A stretch of 64,000 nt of DNA, taken from Gordionus sp. m RMFG-2023. Its lineage: Eukaryota > Nematomorpha > Gordioida > Chordodea > Parachordodidae. The translations under genes were made by a program, and so were the position numbers. The notes beneath the pieces are model-generated. The model ran no database searches. It worked only from the letters and a program-made list of their open reading frames with translations, and had not been told where the DNA came from. Below are positions 11,745 to 21,839 of this stretch, one piece after another (within the stretch, counting starts at the first letter, position 1; each line of letters opens with the position of its first letter). The stretch is from NCBI RefSeq assembly GCF_954871325.1, contig NC_088777.1:37859366-37923365 (forward strand), in the 5' to 3' direction.

Positions 11745-12309
11745 TGTTATAAATCCGAACTTAACTCAGGGTGTTTAATCAGTAGTGGGAGAGCAATTAA
11801 GAATCCAAGTTTGTTAAATCTTTCTTTATTAAAATAAAAGATTAATTCTAATAATAATGATGTTTAATTACTTACCCTTGAGTACCTAAAATATATAATA
11901 ATAATTCTAATTTATCAAATTGTATATTTACCTTTTCTTTATTAACTCTTTCCTTTTTTATTAATTTTATTTTCAAAATATCATCAATCAATAAAATAAT
12001 AAAATAATTTTCGAAGAATCCAAATTATCCAAAACTGAACTTCGAAGAATTAAAAATATATATATATATATAAAAAATTAAACAATTTTCGAAGAATCAA
12101 CTATATAAAAATTAAAATCTCATTATTCAAATATGTAAATCTTAAATCTAGTACAAATATTACCAATTTTCGAAGAATAAACATATAAATATTAAACTAT
12201 TATTATTCAAATATAAAAATCTTAAATTTCGTACAATGTTAAATATACATAATAACAAAATTATAAAAATGTTAAATTTCGTACCATCTTAAATTTACAT
12301 AATACTACA
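11745..12309 (-). repeat. 3' LTR of the young retrotransposon
   Basis: 565 bp, running from TGTTATAAATCCG to CATAATACTACA on the plus strand, so it begins TG and ends CA on either strand. It is nearly identical to 17248-17812. It includes an AT microsatellite (tatatatata near 12060) and repeated TTTTCGAAGAATC-like words. Confidence 0.95.
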
Positions 12310-12318
12310 TCTCCCCCT

Positions 12319-12552
12319 TTAATTCTCCCTTAACTCCATCGAGTTTGCCGCGGTTACCATGTTCCTCCCTGGTGCATTCGCATTACTATTCGTTGTCAAC
12401 TCTATACTTGGGCAAAACCTAAGTTTGTGTTCACCCCCGCAAGCCCAGCATTCCACTCTCCTTCTTGTGGTATACGGCGCTATTCTGCGACCCCCTCTCG
12501 TTGGCGTTTCTTGTAGCCAATCTCCGTATCTTTGTTTCGCTTCGTTACCCAT
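12319..12552 (-). CDS. Small extra frame with a zinc knuckle, between pol and the 3' LTR
   Basis: 77 codons, Arg-rich (TRGGRR, YTTRRR), with one CCHC knuckle (C-x2-C-x3-H-x4-C, reading CWACGGEHKLRFC). It lies after pol and just before the polypurine tract. Its GC content is well above that of the rest of the element. Downstream frames in this position are unusual for a simple gag-pol element. It could be a displaced nucleocapsid-like piece or an accessory protein; I do not recognise it. Belongs to the LTR retrotransposon. Confidence 0.5.
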   Translation of the reverse strand: MGNEAKQRYGDWLQETPTRGGRRIAPYTTRRRVECWACGGEHKLRFCPSIELTTNSNANAPGRNMVTAANSMELREN

Positions 12553-12774
12553 CTGTTGGATTCTTCTGAACCATCAACCTCTCTTATCTCTATCTTCATT
12601 ACCTTGTTACCCACTCTAACATAGGAGGCCATCTAAATAAAATACTTTATACACATATATATATATATATTCTTCGACTCTTATTTCTCTATACTAGGTT
12701 AGATTTTCTTCTCTAACTCTTTATAAAATATAACTCTCCTAATTAAGTCTAACATCCCTTTTATTTCCTACAAC

Positions 12775-12960
12775 GTATGATTCTCCTACTATGTCTATCA
12801 TCACGTTATTCCTTTCCAAATTATGATTCTCCTACTATGTCTATCATCACGTTATTCCTTTCCAAATTATGATTCTCCTACTATGTCTATCATCAATTTA
12901 TTCCTTTCTAAATTATGATTCTCCTACTATGTCTATCATCAATTTATTCTTTTCTAATTC
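12775..12960. repeat. 46-bp tandem repeat inside the LTR retrotransposon
   Basis: The phrase 'tatgattctcctactatgtc' followed by 'tatcatca(c/a)(g/t)ttattcctttc' recurs four times (about 12776, 12823, 12869, 12915) at about 46-bp spacing. It fills the gap between pol and the small zinc-knuckle frame. Confidence 0.85.
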
Positions 12961-12982
12961 TTCGTATAATTCTCATTTCTCT

Positions 12983-15900
12983 CTAAGGCCTTAAGTTTCT
13001 ACACCTTACTTGCTTCAGGTGCCTTGTAAAGGTTCCTTCTTGTCCTTCAATCTTTACTTCTACTTTTTTCCTTCCTATATTTTTGCTTATTACACCCTTC
13101 CCCCATTTAATAGGCCCATCAAACAACAATACCCACACCAAACTTCCTACTGGAAATCTTTCACTATCTGCTTGTTCTCTCCTTATCACTTTTTCCTTTA
13201 AAAAATCTAATTCTGATCTCGTCTTTCTTCCTAAAAATATTTCAGCTGGTGACTTTCCTTTTGCTGTTTCCGTACTGTTGTATGCTAACAATGATAACCA
13301 CCATTGACCTTCTCCATATTTTGCCTTTTTCAACCAACTCTTTACTAGCGCTACCATTCGTTCAGCTTGTCCATTGCTTCTTGGGTAATAAGGTGGTGAT
13401 AATAAATGTCTAATATTCCACCTATCACAAAATTTATCAAATGCTCTACCTTTAAACGCTGGACCTCCATCTGATACTATCGTCTTCATCAAACCATATT
13501 TGCCTACAAAATCCTTTATCTTGTCTAAAGCTACTCTTGTTGATAAACCTGAAACTTGCTGACAATCTATCCATTTTGAACCTGCATCTACCATGATAAA
13601 AAATCTTTTCTTCTCATATTCTAAAAAATCTACATGTATTCTTTCGCATGGAATGTCTGTCTTTGGCCATTTATCTTCCTTATTCTTTGCTGGAACATTA
13701 GCCCACATGTTACAGGTTTCACAGCTCCTTGCTAACTCTTCTATTTCCTTATTCATCTTAGGCCACCACATATATTCTCTTGCTTTATTTTTCATTCTTT
13801 CTATGCCTTGATGACCTGAATGTATTACATTTAAGGTTTCCTTTCTTAATTTATTCGGTATCACTAATCTATATCCTCTCAATAAACAATTGTCTTCTAT
13901 ATTTAATTCACTCTTAACTTTTTTAAACGCTTTATCTTCATTTTTCCATTCTATATCTCCTTTTAAACAAGCTTTAATTCTTATAAATTCTTCATCTTTT
14001 TGGGATATCTTATCTACTATATCAAATGTTATAGGTTTTTCTCTTGTATCTATTCTCACCGCTCTTATAATATTACAATTTACATTTTCTTCTTCTTCTA
14101 TATATTCTAAACTATTGATTACTGGTTCTTTGTCTTCAATGTCTTTATTAAACAATCTTGATAAAATGTCCGGTAAGCAATTCTGTTTACCTTCTATTTC
14201 AAAATCGAAATTACCAACTAAAATTAGCCATTTTTGCAACCTGGGTGAAATCATAATTTCCTTATTCTCTTTTTTAAATAAATCTACCAACGGCTTATGG
14301 TCCGTATACAATAAAAACCTTTTTCCTATCAGATATTCCTTACATTTCGTAAGCCCGAATTTCACTGCTAGAGCCTCTCTTTCTATCGTTGAGTAATTTT
14401 TCTCAGTGCTATTAAATCGTCTCGATAAAAATAAAACAGGTTTCTCCACATTATCTATCATCTGTAACAAAACTCCTCCTATACCTTCATTAGAAGCATC
14501 TACTGCTAAAATAATATTTAATTTCTCATTAAAACAACTTAAAATCGGCTTCTCTACCATCTTTATTTTCAACTTTTCGAAACTTTTCTCCTGTGCTTCT
14601 CCCCATTCAAACTTTTTATTTTTCTTTAATAAATCATACAACGGTGTAGCAATTTCTGCAAAATTTTGAATAAACCGATGATAATAATTTGTTGCTCCTA
14701 AAAACGCTTGTACCTCCGCTTTATTATTCGGGGCTCTCATATTCATGATCTTATCTATATTCTTTCCAATGGGCGTAATCTCATTTCCCTTTATAACATG
14801 TCCTAAATACTTTATTTCTTTTACTCCAAAAACGCTCTTCTTCAAATTAGCTTTTAAACCATTTTCTAATATAATATCTAACACTTTAACTAATCTCGAA
14901 TTGTGTTCTTCTGTTCTACCAGATATCAAAACATCATCTAAATAATACATTATTCCTTTTATTCCTTGAAATAACGCCGTCATCGTTCTTTGAAATATTG
15001 GCGCTGATATTTTCAAACCAAAAGGTAATCGGCAGAATGCAAACAAACCTCTATGAGTTGTAATCGTTAGTATCTTACTTGTCTTTTCACTCACCTTAAT
15101 TTGCAAATAAGCATTCGAAAAATCAATCTTTGAAAACAGGGTGTCTCCTCTTAAATTCGCTAGCAATTGTTCTATTCTAGGTAGTGGATACTTTTCATTT
15201 ATTACGCACTTATTAACTGTTACTCTATAGTCTATACACAATCTTAAACTGTTATCTGGTTTTCTTATGGGCACTAAAGGTGTTGCCCATTCACTATGCA
15301 CTATTGGTTTTATTATTCCGTCTTTTAACCATTTATCTAATTCTTTATCTATCTCTTCTATCCAAGAAAACGGTAATCTTCTTATGCCACAAAACTTAGG
15401 CCTATAATTTTCTTCTAATCGTATATCTACTTCAAAATTTTTCAGAGTACCTAATTCTTCTTTAAAGACTTCATTATACCTATTCAAAATAATCTTTATT
15501 TCTTTGTCAACAATTTCTTCAACAACATTCTGGTCTACCATATTATTAATTTCTTGTTTAATTTCGACTGAATTTACCTCTATTGTCTTTGTATCTCTTG
15601 TTTTCTTATTTTCTTCTAAGTTGCTTCTATATTTAATCAAAAATTCTGGTGTTCGATTTCTAAGTTTATCGAGAACTAATTCTTGTTTATCCTCTATAAT
15701 AGGTAACTTAAATCTATCGAAATCTATCCTTTCACTATTTTCATCATTACTTACAGGGATAGTATCGAAAAATTTCCACCAATTATAAACTGGACCTAAC
15801 GTTCTTATATCATCCCATCCTAAAATCGGTTCAATCTTCAACGTCGTTATCCACAAATTTATACTTTTATTAACTCTTGGTAACCTTACCCTATAATACC

Positions 15901-16054
15901 CTAAAATTTTCACCATGCTACCATCCAATTGTTTGGCTCTTATCTTTTTAGTAACAAACTCTTTCTCTGGCCAAAATCTCATAAAATCCTTTATACTTAT
16001 TAAACTAATTTCTGCTCCTGTATCTAATAAAAAACAAATTTCTGCTTCCTCCAT
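12983..16054 (-). CDS. Pol polyprotein of the young LTR retrotransposon
   Basis: A single 1023-codon frame. Aspartic protease comes first (LLDTGAEISLI, about residues 9-19). Reverse transcriptase follows, with LRLCIDYRVTVN, FSKIDFSNAYLQI, LPFGLK and YYLDDVLIS (about residues 270-375). RNase H has LAVDASNEG and TDHKPLV. Integrase has the HHCC zinc site (HSGHQG ... CETCNMW), VDFLEY, and VSDGGPAF with the later catalytic Glu in NGQAERM. The order PR-RT-RH-IN defines the Ty3/gypsy group. The tail (about residues 960-1023) is a short, basic, SH3-like end with no chromodomain that I can see. The length and motifs are those of a complete pol. Confidence 0.93.
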   Translation of the reverse strand: MEEAEICFLLDTGAEISLISIKDFMRFWPEKEFVTKKIRAKQLDGSMVKILGYYRVRLPRVNKSINLWITTLKIEPILGWDDIRTLGPVYNWWKFFDTIPVSNDENSERIDFDRFKLPIIEDKQELVLDKLRNRTPEFLIKYRSNLEENKKTRDTKTIEVNSVEIKQEINNMVDQNVVEEIVDKEIKIILNRYNEVFKEELGTLKNFEVDIRLEENYRPKFCGIRRLPFSWIEEIDKELDKWLKDGIIKPIVHSEWATPLVPIRKPDNSLRLCIDYRVTVNKCVINEKYPLPRIEQLLANLRGDTLFSKIDFSNAYLQIKVSEKTSKILTITTHRGLFAFCRLPFGLKISAPIFQRTMTALFQGIKGIMYYLDDVLISGRTEEHNSRLVKVLDIILENGLKANLKKSVFGVKEIKYLGHVIKGNEITPIGKNIDKIMNMRAPNNKAEVQAFLGATNYYHRFIQNFAEIATPLYDLLKKNKKFEWGEAQEKSFEKLKIKMVEKPILSCFNEKLNIILAVDASNEGIGGVLLQMIDNVEKPVLFLSRRFNSTEKNYSTIEREALAVKFGLTKCKEYLIGKRFLLYTDHKPLVDLFKKENKEIMISPRLQKWLILVGNFDFEIEGKQNCLPDILSRLFNKDIEDKEPVINSLEYIEEEENVNCNIIRAVRIDTREKPITFDIVDKISQKDEEFIRIKACLKGDIEWKNEDKAFKKVKSELNIEDNCLLRGYRLVIPNKLRKETLNVIHSGHQGIERMKNKAREYMWWPKMNKEIEELARSCETCNMWANVPAKNKEDKWPKTDIPCERIHVDFLEYEKKRFFIMVDAGSKWIDCQQVSGLSTRVALDKIKDFVGKYGLMKTIVSDGGPAFKGRAFDKFCDRWNIRHLLSPPYYPRSNGQAERMVALVKSWLKKAKYGEGQWWLSLLAYNSTETAKGKSPAEIFLGRKTRSELDFLKEKVIRREQADSERFPVGSLVWVLLFDGPIKWGKGVISKNIGRKKVEVKIEGQEGTFTRHLKQVRCRNLRP

Positions 16055-16072
16055 GTTTATCTTTACTCTAGG

Positions 16073-17083
16073 TCATCTATTTTTCATTAAAAAATTCTCT
16101 AATTCCATCTTTAGTACGTCTACCCTAGTTGCCTTTTTAATTCTATATATTTCAAAATCTCTACTTTTTATCTTTATATCACTTCTATTAATATCGCTTG
16201 AATTATAATTATCAACGTTAAAGCACTTTTTATCATCGCAAAATTTCTCGTTCTTATTACCATAATTATTCTTACTTGCACTAGCATTATCAACATTATC
16301 CAAATTATCATTATTAAAATTAAAATCTTTATTCTTATTTTCTACTAAATTATCAACGTTAAAAAAATTATTATCATTACCAAATTTATCATTATAATTA
16401 AAATATTTATTCTTACCTGAACTAGAATTATCAACCTTAGAAAAATTATTATCATTACAAAATTTATCATTAAAATTAAAATATTTATTCTTACCTGAAT
16501 TAAAATTATCAACATTAGAAAAATTATTATCATTACAAAATTTATCATTAAAATTAAAATATTTATTCTTACCTGAATTAAAACTATTAACATTAGAAAA
16601 ATTATTATCATTACAAAATTTATCATTAAAATTAAAATATTTCTCTCTTAGTCATTTATTGCAATTTTCTTGTGTGTGTCCTTCTTGGGCACAATTATTG
16701 CACCTTACAATTGAATTGTTTACTCTGCAACTTATAGCCACATGGCCATTCTTGCCACACCTCGCGCATCTTAGATTCTTCGTTATCTCACACTGGCGCG
16801 ACATGTGGCCCGGCTGACCACAACTATAGCAAATTATCTGTCTGTAATTATCCGTTCGTATGAAGTTGTTTATATTTCTTTTCTTATCTTCCTCTCTTAA
16901 TATATTCTTAATATTTTCTAACTCTTTAATCTCTATCTTAACGTAAGTCGTATTTCTTCCTATAATTAAACCTAACGTGAAACTTAAAATTAGCACCAAA
17001 AATATAATTATACTTATATTTTCAAGTATTAAACTTAATAAATTTATTTGCGTAATATACATTAAAGTGTACTCAATAACCAC
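16073..17083 (-). CDS. Gag-side region: membrane segment, three zinc knuckles, Asn-rich repeats
   Basis: The frame at 16652-17083 (143 codons) starts with about 20 mostly hydrophobic residues ([18 protein letters not shown], roughly residues 26-43). A charged helix follows (KIEIKELENIKNILREEDKK), then three CCHC knuckles (CYSCGQPGHMSRQC, CARCGKNGHVAISC, CNNCAQEGHTQENC). From 16640 down to 16345 a roughly 75-bp repeat, present about four times, encodes Asn-rich sequence, and an Asn/Lys-rich stretch (16073-16303) leads to pol. No capsid domain is recognisable, and a membrane anchor ahead of nucleocapsid knuckles is unusual for gag. The part belongs to the retrotransposon and is listed as such. 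Confidence 0.7.
16345..16640. repeat. ~75-bp in-element tandem repeat, about four units
   Basis: The phrase 'attatcattacaaaatttat' then 'attaaaatatttattcttacc' recurs near 16370, 16448, 16526 and 16604. It codes an Asn-rich segment between the zinc knuckles and pol. Unit number probably varies between copies. Confidence 0.85.
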
Positions 17084-17247
17084 TTGATTAAAATAATTTT
17101 AAATAATTTAAAAAAATTGTATAAATATAAAATTACTACTATAATAAATAAAAGTAATAATAATTTACATAACATAAAATAGATTTGTTTTTACCTTTGA
17201 ATTCCTACGTGAATATCTAACAGGCCCTGATTTACTTCGGTCCAAAT

Positions 17248-17812
17248 TGTTATAAATCCGAACTTAACTCAGGGTGTTTAATCAGTAGTGGGAGAGCAAT
17301 TAAGAATCCAAGTTTGTTAAATCTTTCTTTATTAAAATAAAAGATTAATTCTAATAATAATGATGTTTAATTACTTACCCTTGAGTACCTAAAATATATA
17401 ATAATAATTCTAATTTATCAAATTGTATATTTACCTTTTCTTTATTAACTCTTTCCTTTTTTATTAATTTTATTTTCAAAATATTTTCAATCAATAAAAT
17501 AATAAAATAATTTTCGAAGAATCCAAATTATCCAAAACTGAACTTCGAAGAATTAAAAATATATATATATATATAAAAAATTAAACAATTTTCGAAGAAT
17601 CAACTATATAAAAATTAAAATCTCATTATTCAAATATGTAAATCTTAAATCTAGTACAAATATTACCAATTGTCGAAGAATAAACATATAAATATTAAAC
17701 TATTATTATTCAAATATAAAAATCTTAAATTTCGTACAATGTTAAATATACATAATAACAAAATTATAAAAATGTTAAATTTCGTACCATCTTAAATTTA
17801 CATAATACTACA
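17248..17812 (-). repeat. 5' LTR of the young retrotransposon
   Basis: 565 bp, the same length as the partner at 11745-12309 and differing by about three bases as far as I can align by eye. It is followed by the GTCAG target duplication at 17813-17817. On the coding (minus) strand it would hold the promoter. Confidence 0.95.
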
Positions 17813-17865
17813 GTCAGATAATTCTTATTTATTTAGAATTTTTTATGATCAATTCGAAACACCGG

Positions 17866-18107
17866 GATAGGTTCTAAATCGATAAAACAAAAATCGCTAA
17901 AAATTGGGAACCTGGCTTATATCTCCTAGAAAATTTTTGTAAATTTGAAATTAATATTAATAGATACTAGGGGACTAAACACTTGTATTTAAATTTAAAT
18001 ACAAGTATTTAATCCCCTAGTATCTAAATATTAATTTCAAATTTACTTTAAAAATTTTCTAGGCGATATAAGCCATGTTCCCAATTTTTAGCGATTTAGA
18101 ACGGGAA
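17866..18107. mobile_element. Foldback element copy, inserted in the Tc1/mariner-type transposase
   Basis: It runs from GGGATAGGTTCTAAATCG to ATTTAGAACGGGAACC. The arms are mirrored (aaaaattgggaac/gttcccaattttt, tagatactaggggac/ccctagtatcta) and meet at tatttaaatttaaata. It matches the 320-bp copy at 58366-58685 but with a shorter centre. No clean target duplication is seen here, so one side may have been altered. Its right arm supplies the last 15 or so codons of the transposase reading ([15 protein letters not shown]). Confidence 0.8.
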
Positions 18108-18640
18108 CCAAAATAATTGCCTAAAATACTCGTAACAATTGAAATAACTTCATTTCGGTTATTGGGTTTAGGAGAATTTGATCTATATTGATTTTTAATT
18201 ACTCCGAAAAATTTTTCTATCGGATTTAATTGCGGCGAATAGGGTGGTAAAAATATGATATTTGGATAATTCTCACTAATTACCCTCGCTCGATGTATAG
18301 GAGCATTATCCATTATAAGTAATGAATTTGATGGTAAAAGTGCGAATAATTCATCCAGGTATACCTTGAATTTTATCGCAGTAAAAGCCCCATCTATTAT
18401 TGTGAATTTTTTCAATCCACTTATTCCTATTGTGCATAGGTTACCAGAAGTTTTTAAAAATATAATGTTTTTCTCAAAATTTTCTTTCAAGTTTTTAAAA
18501 GTTTTTTTAAAAAAGGATGTATTTTTCTCAACAAGTTTTTACAATAATTACGGAAAGTTAAATTGAAGTGTAGGGGCTTCCGTTATGGGTAGAATGGTTG
18601 GTGGCACATCACGATGATTTTTGGTATGCGTCATTTTAGG
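18059..18640 (-). pseudogene. IS630/Tc1-type DDE transposase, defective
   Basis: The open part (18059-18490, 143 codons) has TIIDGAFTAIKFKVYL, then LLIMDNAPIHRA with the second catalytic Asp, then LPPYSPQLNPIEKFFG with the catalytic Glu. This is the DDE_3 fold shared by IS630 and Tc1/mariner. I count 30 residues between the Asp and the Glu, fewer than the 34 of classical Tc1. An ATG near 18634 starts MTHTKNHRDVPPTILP, but stops separate it from the rest. The DNA-binding helix-turn-helix part and the first Asp are missing. The copy is therefore non-functional by itself. Confidence 0.8.
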
Positions 18641-18704
18641 TTAATAAAAGCAACTATAACAATTAAATTTTAAATTTTATTTAATTTTAAAACCAAAAAA
18701 AAAT

Positions 18705-19145
18705 ATTAAAAAAATAGGAATTATCTGAAAACCCTAAATTTGAATTTTCTTTCACTTATGTTTATTAAGAAATTATCAAATATCCTATCCTGATTTCCAT
18801 TCTTTAGATAACTAAAAGTAACATTAATATATTGTAATAATACTTTAAATTTAAAAAAAATTTACAATGCATTTAAAAAAAAAATTGTTCTAAAAATCTT
18901 AGAAATTTTTTATTTTCATTTTCTCACTTAAACTTGGGTCCAAAACATAAAAAAATTATATTCGATTCATAACTTTGACGTTAATCTTCATTAATAAAAA
19001 CTCTTATTATTAAAAAAATTATATCAAAAATTTTTAAAAATTTTAGCAAAATGTTTTTACAATAATTATGGAAAGTTATTTAACTATATAAGAATGTTTT
19101 TTCACATTGTGAAAATGTGTTACAACAAATCATATTATTACTGTA
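18705..19145. repeat. Right terminal inverted repeat of the Tc1/mariner-type element
   Basis: Mirror image of 11249-11744 (see that entry). It ends CATATTATTACTGTA, then TA, and then the old Ty3/gypsy copy resumes. Confidence 0.85.
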
Positions 19146-19749
19146 TAACAGGTAAAGATATTATAACAATTGATAAACAAATTTTGTTGCCATGACTACA
19201 GAATTTGTCAGTTTAAGCCAGAACTAGTTAATGATTTTGAAGCTAGCATACATCTTAGTGAAACAGCAAGGCCGAAATCACACCCAGAACGTAGGGTTCC
19301 TTTTCCATTACGAAAACCAATTGAAATGGAACTTAATAAATTGATGAAATCGGGAATTTTGAAGGTGATTGACTCAACAAAAACGTGTATGACGTGTGCT
19401 ACTCTAAATGTAAACGTGCACAAAACAAATGGAGAAATAAGGATTTGTGTTGATTTTAAGGTCACATTAAACCCATATGTCTTATATGATTACCATATAA
19501 TACCAACTGTGGGTGATCTATTGACCAAATTATAAGGGGGTTTGAAATTTAATATCATAGATTTAAAAGATGCTTATTTGCAGCTAACAATAAAAGAGAG
19601 CTCAAAGGAATACCTAACTATATAAACCCATATTGAATATTTTCGATATCAATATAAACCTTTTGGCCCTTATAGTGTGCCGATTATTTTCCCATGATAT
19701 ATGGATAATCTATTAAAAGACTGCAAGATGACAGGAGTATACCTGGATG

Positions 19750-21839
19750 CAGGGTTGGGCAAATTTTCAGAAAATTGTATTCGGATACAGATACTTTATA
19801 AAATTTTGTATTTAAGATACAAGATACTAGATACTTTAGAAAAATTTCAATAAGATATAAGATACAAGATACTTGTATTTTTTTTAAAAAAAAGTATCTA
19901 AGATACAAGATACTTTTTTTAAAAACTTTAAATAGTCAAAATCAAAATGTATAAAGCTTTATTTTCTTATCTATAATATAAATTTATAAAAAAATATTTA
20001 AAATAAATTGTAGAAAATAACAAATTTATTATAAAAGATAATGCGATATTCCATTTAATAATTATATAATTAGTAAATAATAATAAATCAGCATCATAAA
20101 TCACCATTATTTTTTAAAATTATTAATTTAAATGATTTATCGTTCAATCTTTGACGATTTGGTCTATTAACCATATTATCAAAGCTAAATAACCTTTCAA
20201 CGGGGGCTGAGGAGGGTAATATTGTGTTATATTTAATAAATATTTCTTTTATATATTTATAACTATTTAACATATTTATACTCCGCCTGTCATCTTTCAT
20301 ATAATTTAGGACCTCTATTTCAATATCATTTATTGAATTATTAGAATTGGATGTGGTACTTTTAAAGCAAAATTAATCATCTTCATCAATTGAAGATTTT
20401 GTTGAAGTATTAATTTTAATATTATTTTTAAAAACAATTAAAACTTCATGTAATAACAAATCCTGAAGGTATTTTTTTCTTTTTCACCATCAATCCAACG
20501 ATTTTTAAAATAGGGATGAGAAATAGTTGCCAAAAATGCACTTTTAAAATTGTTATCAAAATCATATATATTTTTAAATCTTTTATTTAAATAATTTTCT
20601 ATGGCGATAGCTAATGGTTTGCAAAATTGTAGATTAGTTTGAATAAAATTTGTAATTTTTTTTTAACGACATTTAAAATTGGAGCTGATTCTCCATAATA
20701 GCAGTTGATTTCACTCTGTATTTTGTCAATCGCTATAGCCAATGGGGCCATTATATTGCAATATTCTTATAAATATTGAATTTCAATATCTCTTAATTTA
20801 GGAAATTCTAATTTTTGACATAATTTAGGAATCGCCTTTAAATTTTAATAAACTATGAAGACTATCATACAAACTATTTCATCTAGTGCAACAAGGTGTA
20901 ACTAATTGTTTTCCGAAAACTGCTTTGATAAGTTCTGCAGTTTTAGGCCTATTATTTGCATTCCATAGCTTAGTACATTTAGCTATTGCAGGATGATGAA
21001 TTTTAGAAATGTTAGGAGAATACTTAATAGCTCTCTCGACATCTGTTGTGGCAATTAGACTTATCGTATGGCACAAACACGAATGTGTTGAGGCAGGCAA
21101 TGTTATTGAGGCTTCTTTAGACCCTTAAATTAACAAATAAATAATTTTATTTGAATAAAATTTTTTACTAAATTTACAATATCATAATAAATTTTAAAGA
21201 AGTATTAAATAATACTTTCAATGATTTCGAATTCTATACATTCATTATCATTGATGTCAAAGTAGCTTCCATAGAATATCCAAACTCCTTGAAAGCTTTC
21301 TTAAAGTTAGAGCCATTATCGTAACAGTTGCTATAACTTTTTCGTCAATACCAAAGTCACGATGAATTTCTTTATTATGGTCATCTTGAAGTACTTCAAA
21401 AAATTTGCCATTAAGTATGATTAGTTTAAATTTATTGTTATAATTTTCAGTTGAAGAATCATCTGAAGACGAAGATAAACATATTATTCTATTTTCTTCT
21501 TCCATAATTTTAAAATAGACAGATATAAAACGATTCAAATATGGTAGTTCTAATTGTTAGCAAATTGCTATATGATGACCAACGTCATATATTAAAAATT
21601 ATCTTAAAATATCTAAATTTTGATTAAATTTTTTATTTAAATCTTAAAACAATATCATTTTGAATTTTAGTACTATTTAAATTAACCAATATAAATTTTT
21701 TTTAAAGTATCTGTATCTTTTTGAATACAAAATTGATTAAGATACAAATACCTTTAAATAATATGTATCTTAGATACTGGATACAAGATACTTTCCAAAA
21801 TTTTAAAGATACAAATATCTGCGATACTGCCCAGCCCTG
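19750..21839 (-). mobile_element. hAT transposon, 2090 bp, structurally complete
   Basis: The left end CAGGGTTGGGCAAATTTTC and right end GATACTGCCCAGCCCTG form hAT-type terminal repeats, and CCTGGATG flanks both sides (19742-19749 and 21840-21847). Subterminal DNA is full of short words such as AGATACAAGATAC and ATACAGATAC, likely transposase-binding repeats. The transposase relic (20094-21538) is on the minus strand. The element interrupts the YLDD region of the older Ty3/gypsy copy, so it is younger than that copy. Confidence 0.95.
20094..21538 (-). pseudogene. hAT transposase, broken
   Basis: Pieces in order on the minus strand: 21538-21257 (acidic Ser-rich start, then HRDFGIDEKVIATVT, followed in another frame by SMEATLTS); 21100-20879 (CLCHTISLIATTDVERA, KCTKLWNANNRPKTAELI, QLVTPCCTR), the RNase-H-like core; and 20300-20094 (KYNTILPSSAPVERLFSFDN, RPNRQRLND), the hATC dimerisation domain. 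The gap between the first two pieces (about 21101-21256) could be an intron, but the frame also shifts elsewhere, for example around 20370-20870. No BED zinc finger is visible. The protein is not made whole from this copy. Confidence 0.85.

Larger units (their letters stand above)
11745..17812 (-). mobile_element. Young Ty3/gypsy-type LTR retrotransposon, nearly whole
   Basis: Two 565-bp LTRs (11745-12309 and 17248-17812) bound the element, and GTCAG (11740-11744 and 17813-17817) is the target duplication. The coding strand is minus: gag-side frame 16652-17083, an Asn-rich linker (16073-16640), pol 12983-16054, and a short extra zinc-knuckle frame at 12319-12552. The purine run next to the 3' LTR (minus-strand AAAGGGGGAGA, 12310-12320) is the polypurine tract. 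A possible primer-binding site (minus-strand TGGACCGAAG) adjoins the 5' LTR. By eye the LTRs differ at only about three positions, so insertion was recent. The element looks almost whole, with at most a couple of interruptions. It landed in the inverted repeat of the Tc1/mariner-type transposon. Confidence 0.95.
11249..19145 (-). mobile_element. Tc1/mariner (IS630-type) transposon with ~500-bp inverted repeats
   Basis: The left end TACAGTATTAATATGATTTG (11249) mirrors the right end ...CATATTATTACTGTA (19145), and TA lies outside on both sides, the target duplication of this superfamily. The inverted repeats extend about 450-500 bp on each side (11249-11744 plus the first ~20 bases after 17817; and about 18705-19145). 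The mirrored words include gtaacacattttcaNaatgtg, ggaaatcaggata and tttagggttNtcagataatt. The element carries a transposase relic on the minus strand (18059-18640). A later LTR retrotransposon (11745-17812) sits inside its left inverted repeat. The end position is uncertain by 2 bp because the boundary reads TATA. Confidence 0.88.

Noticed and set aside
12359-12619. 86-codon plus frame opposite the small zinc-knuckle frame
   Set aside because: Antisense to a frame with a real CCHC motif; no domain or start context of its own.
13890-14396. 168-codon plus-strand frame (and similar ones at 14406-14945 and 15504-16208)
   Set aside because: These are shadows of the 1023-codon pol frame on the opposite strand; Ser/Phe/Leu-rich nonsense from AT-rich codons.
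16345-16626. 93-codon Ile/Met-rich minus frame looking like membrane helices
   Set aside because: Out-of-frame reading of the 75-bp Asn-rich tandem repeat of the LTR element.
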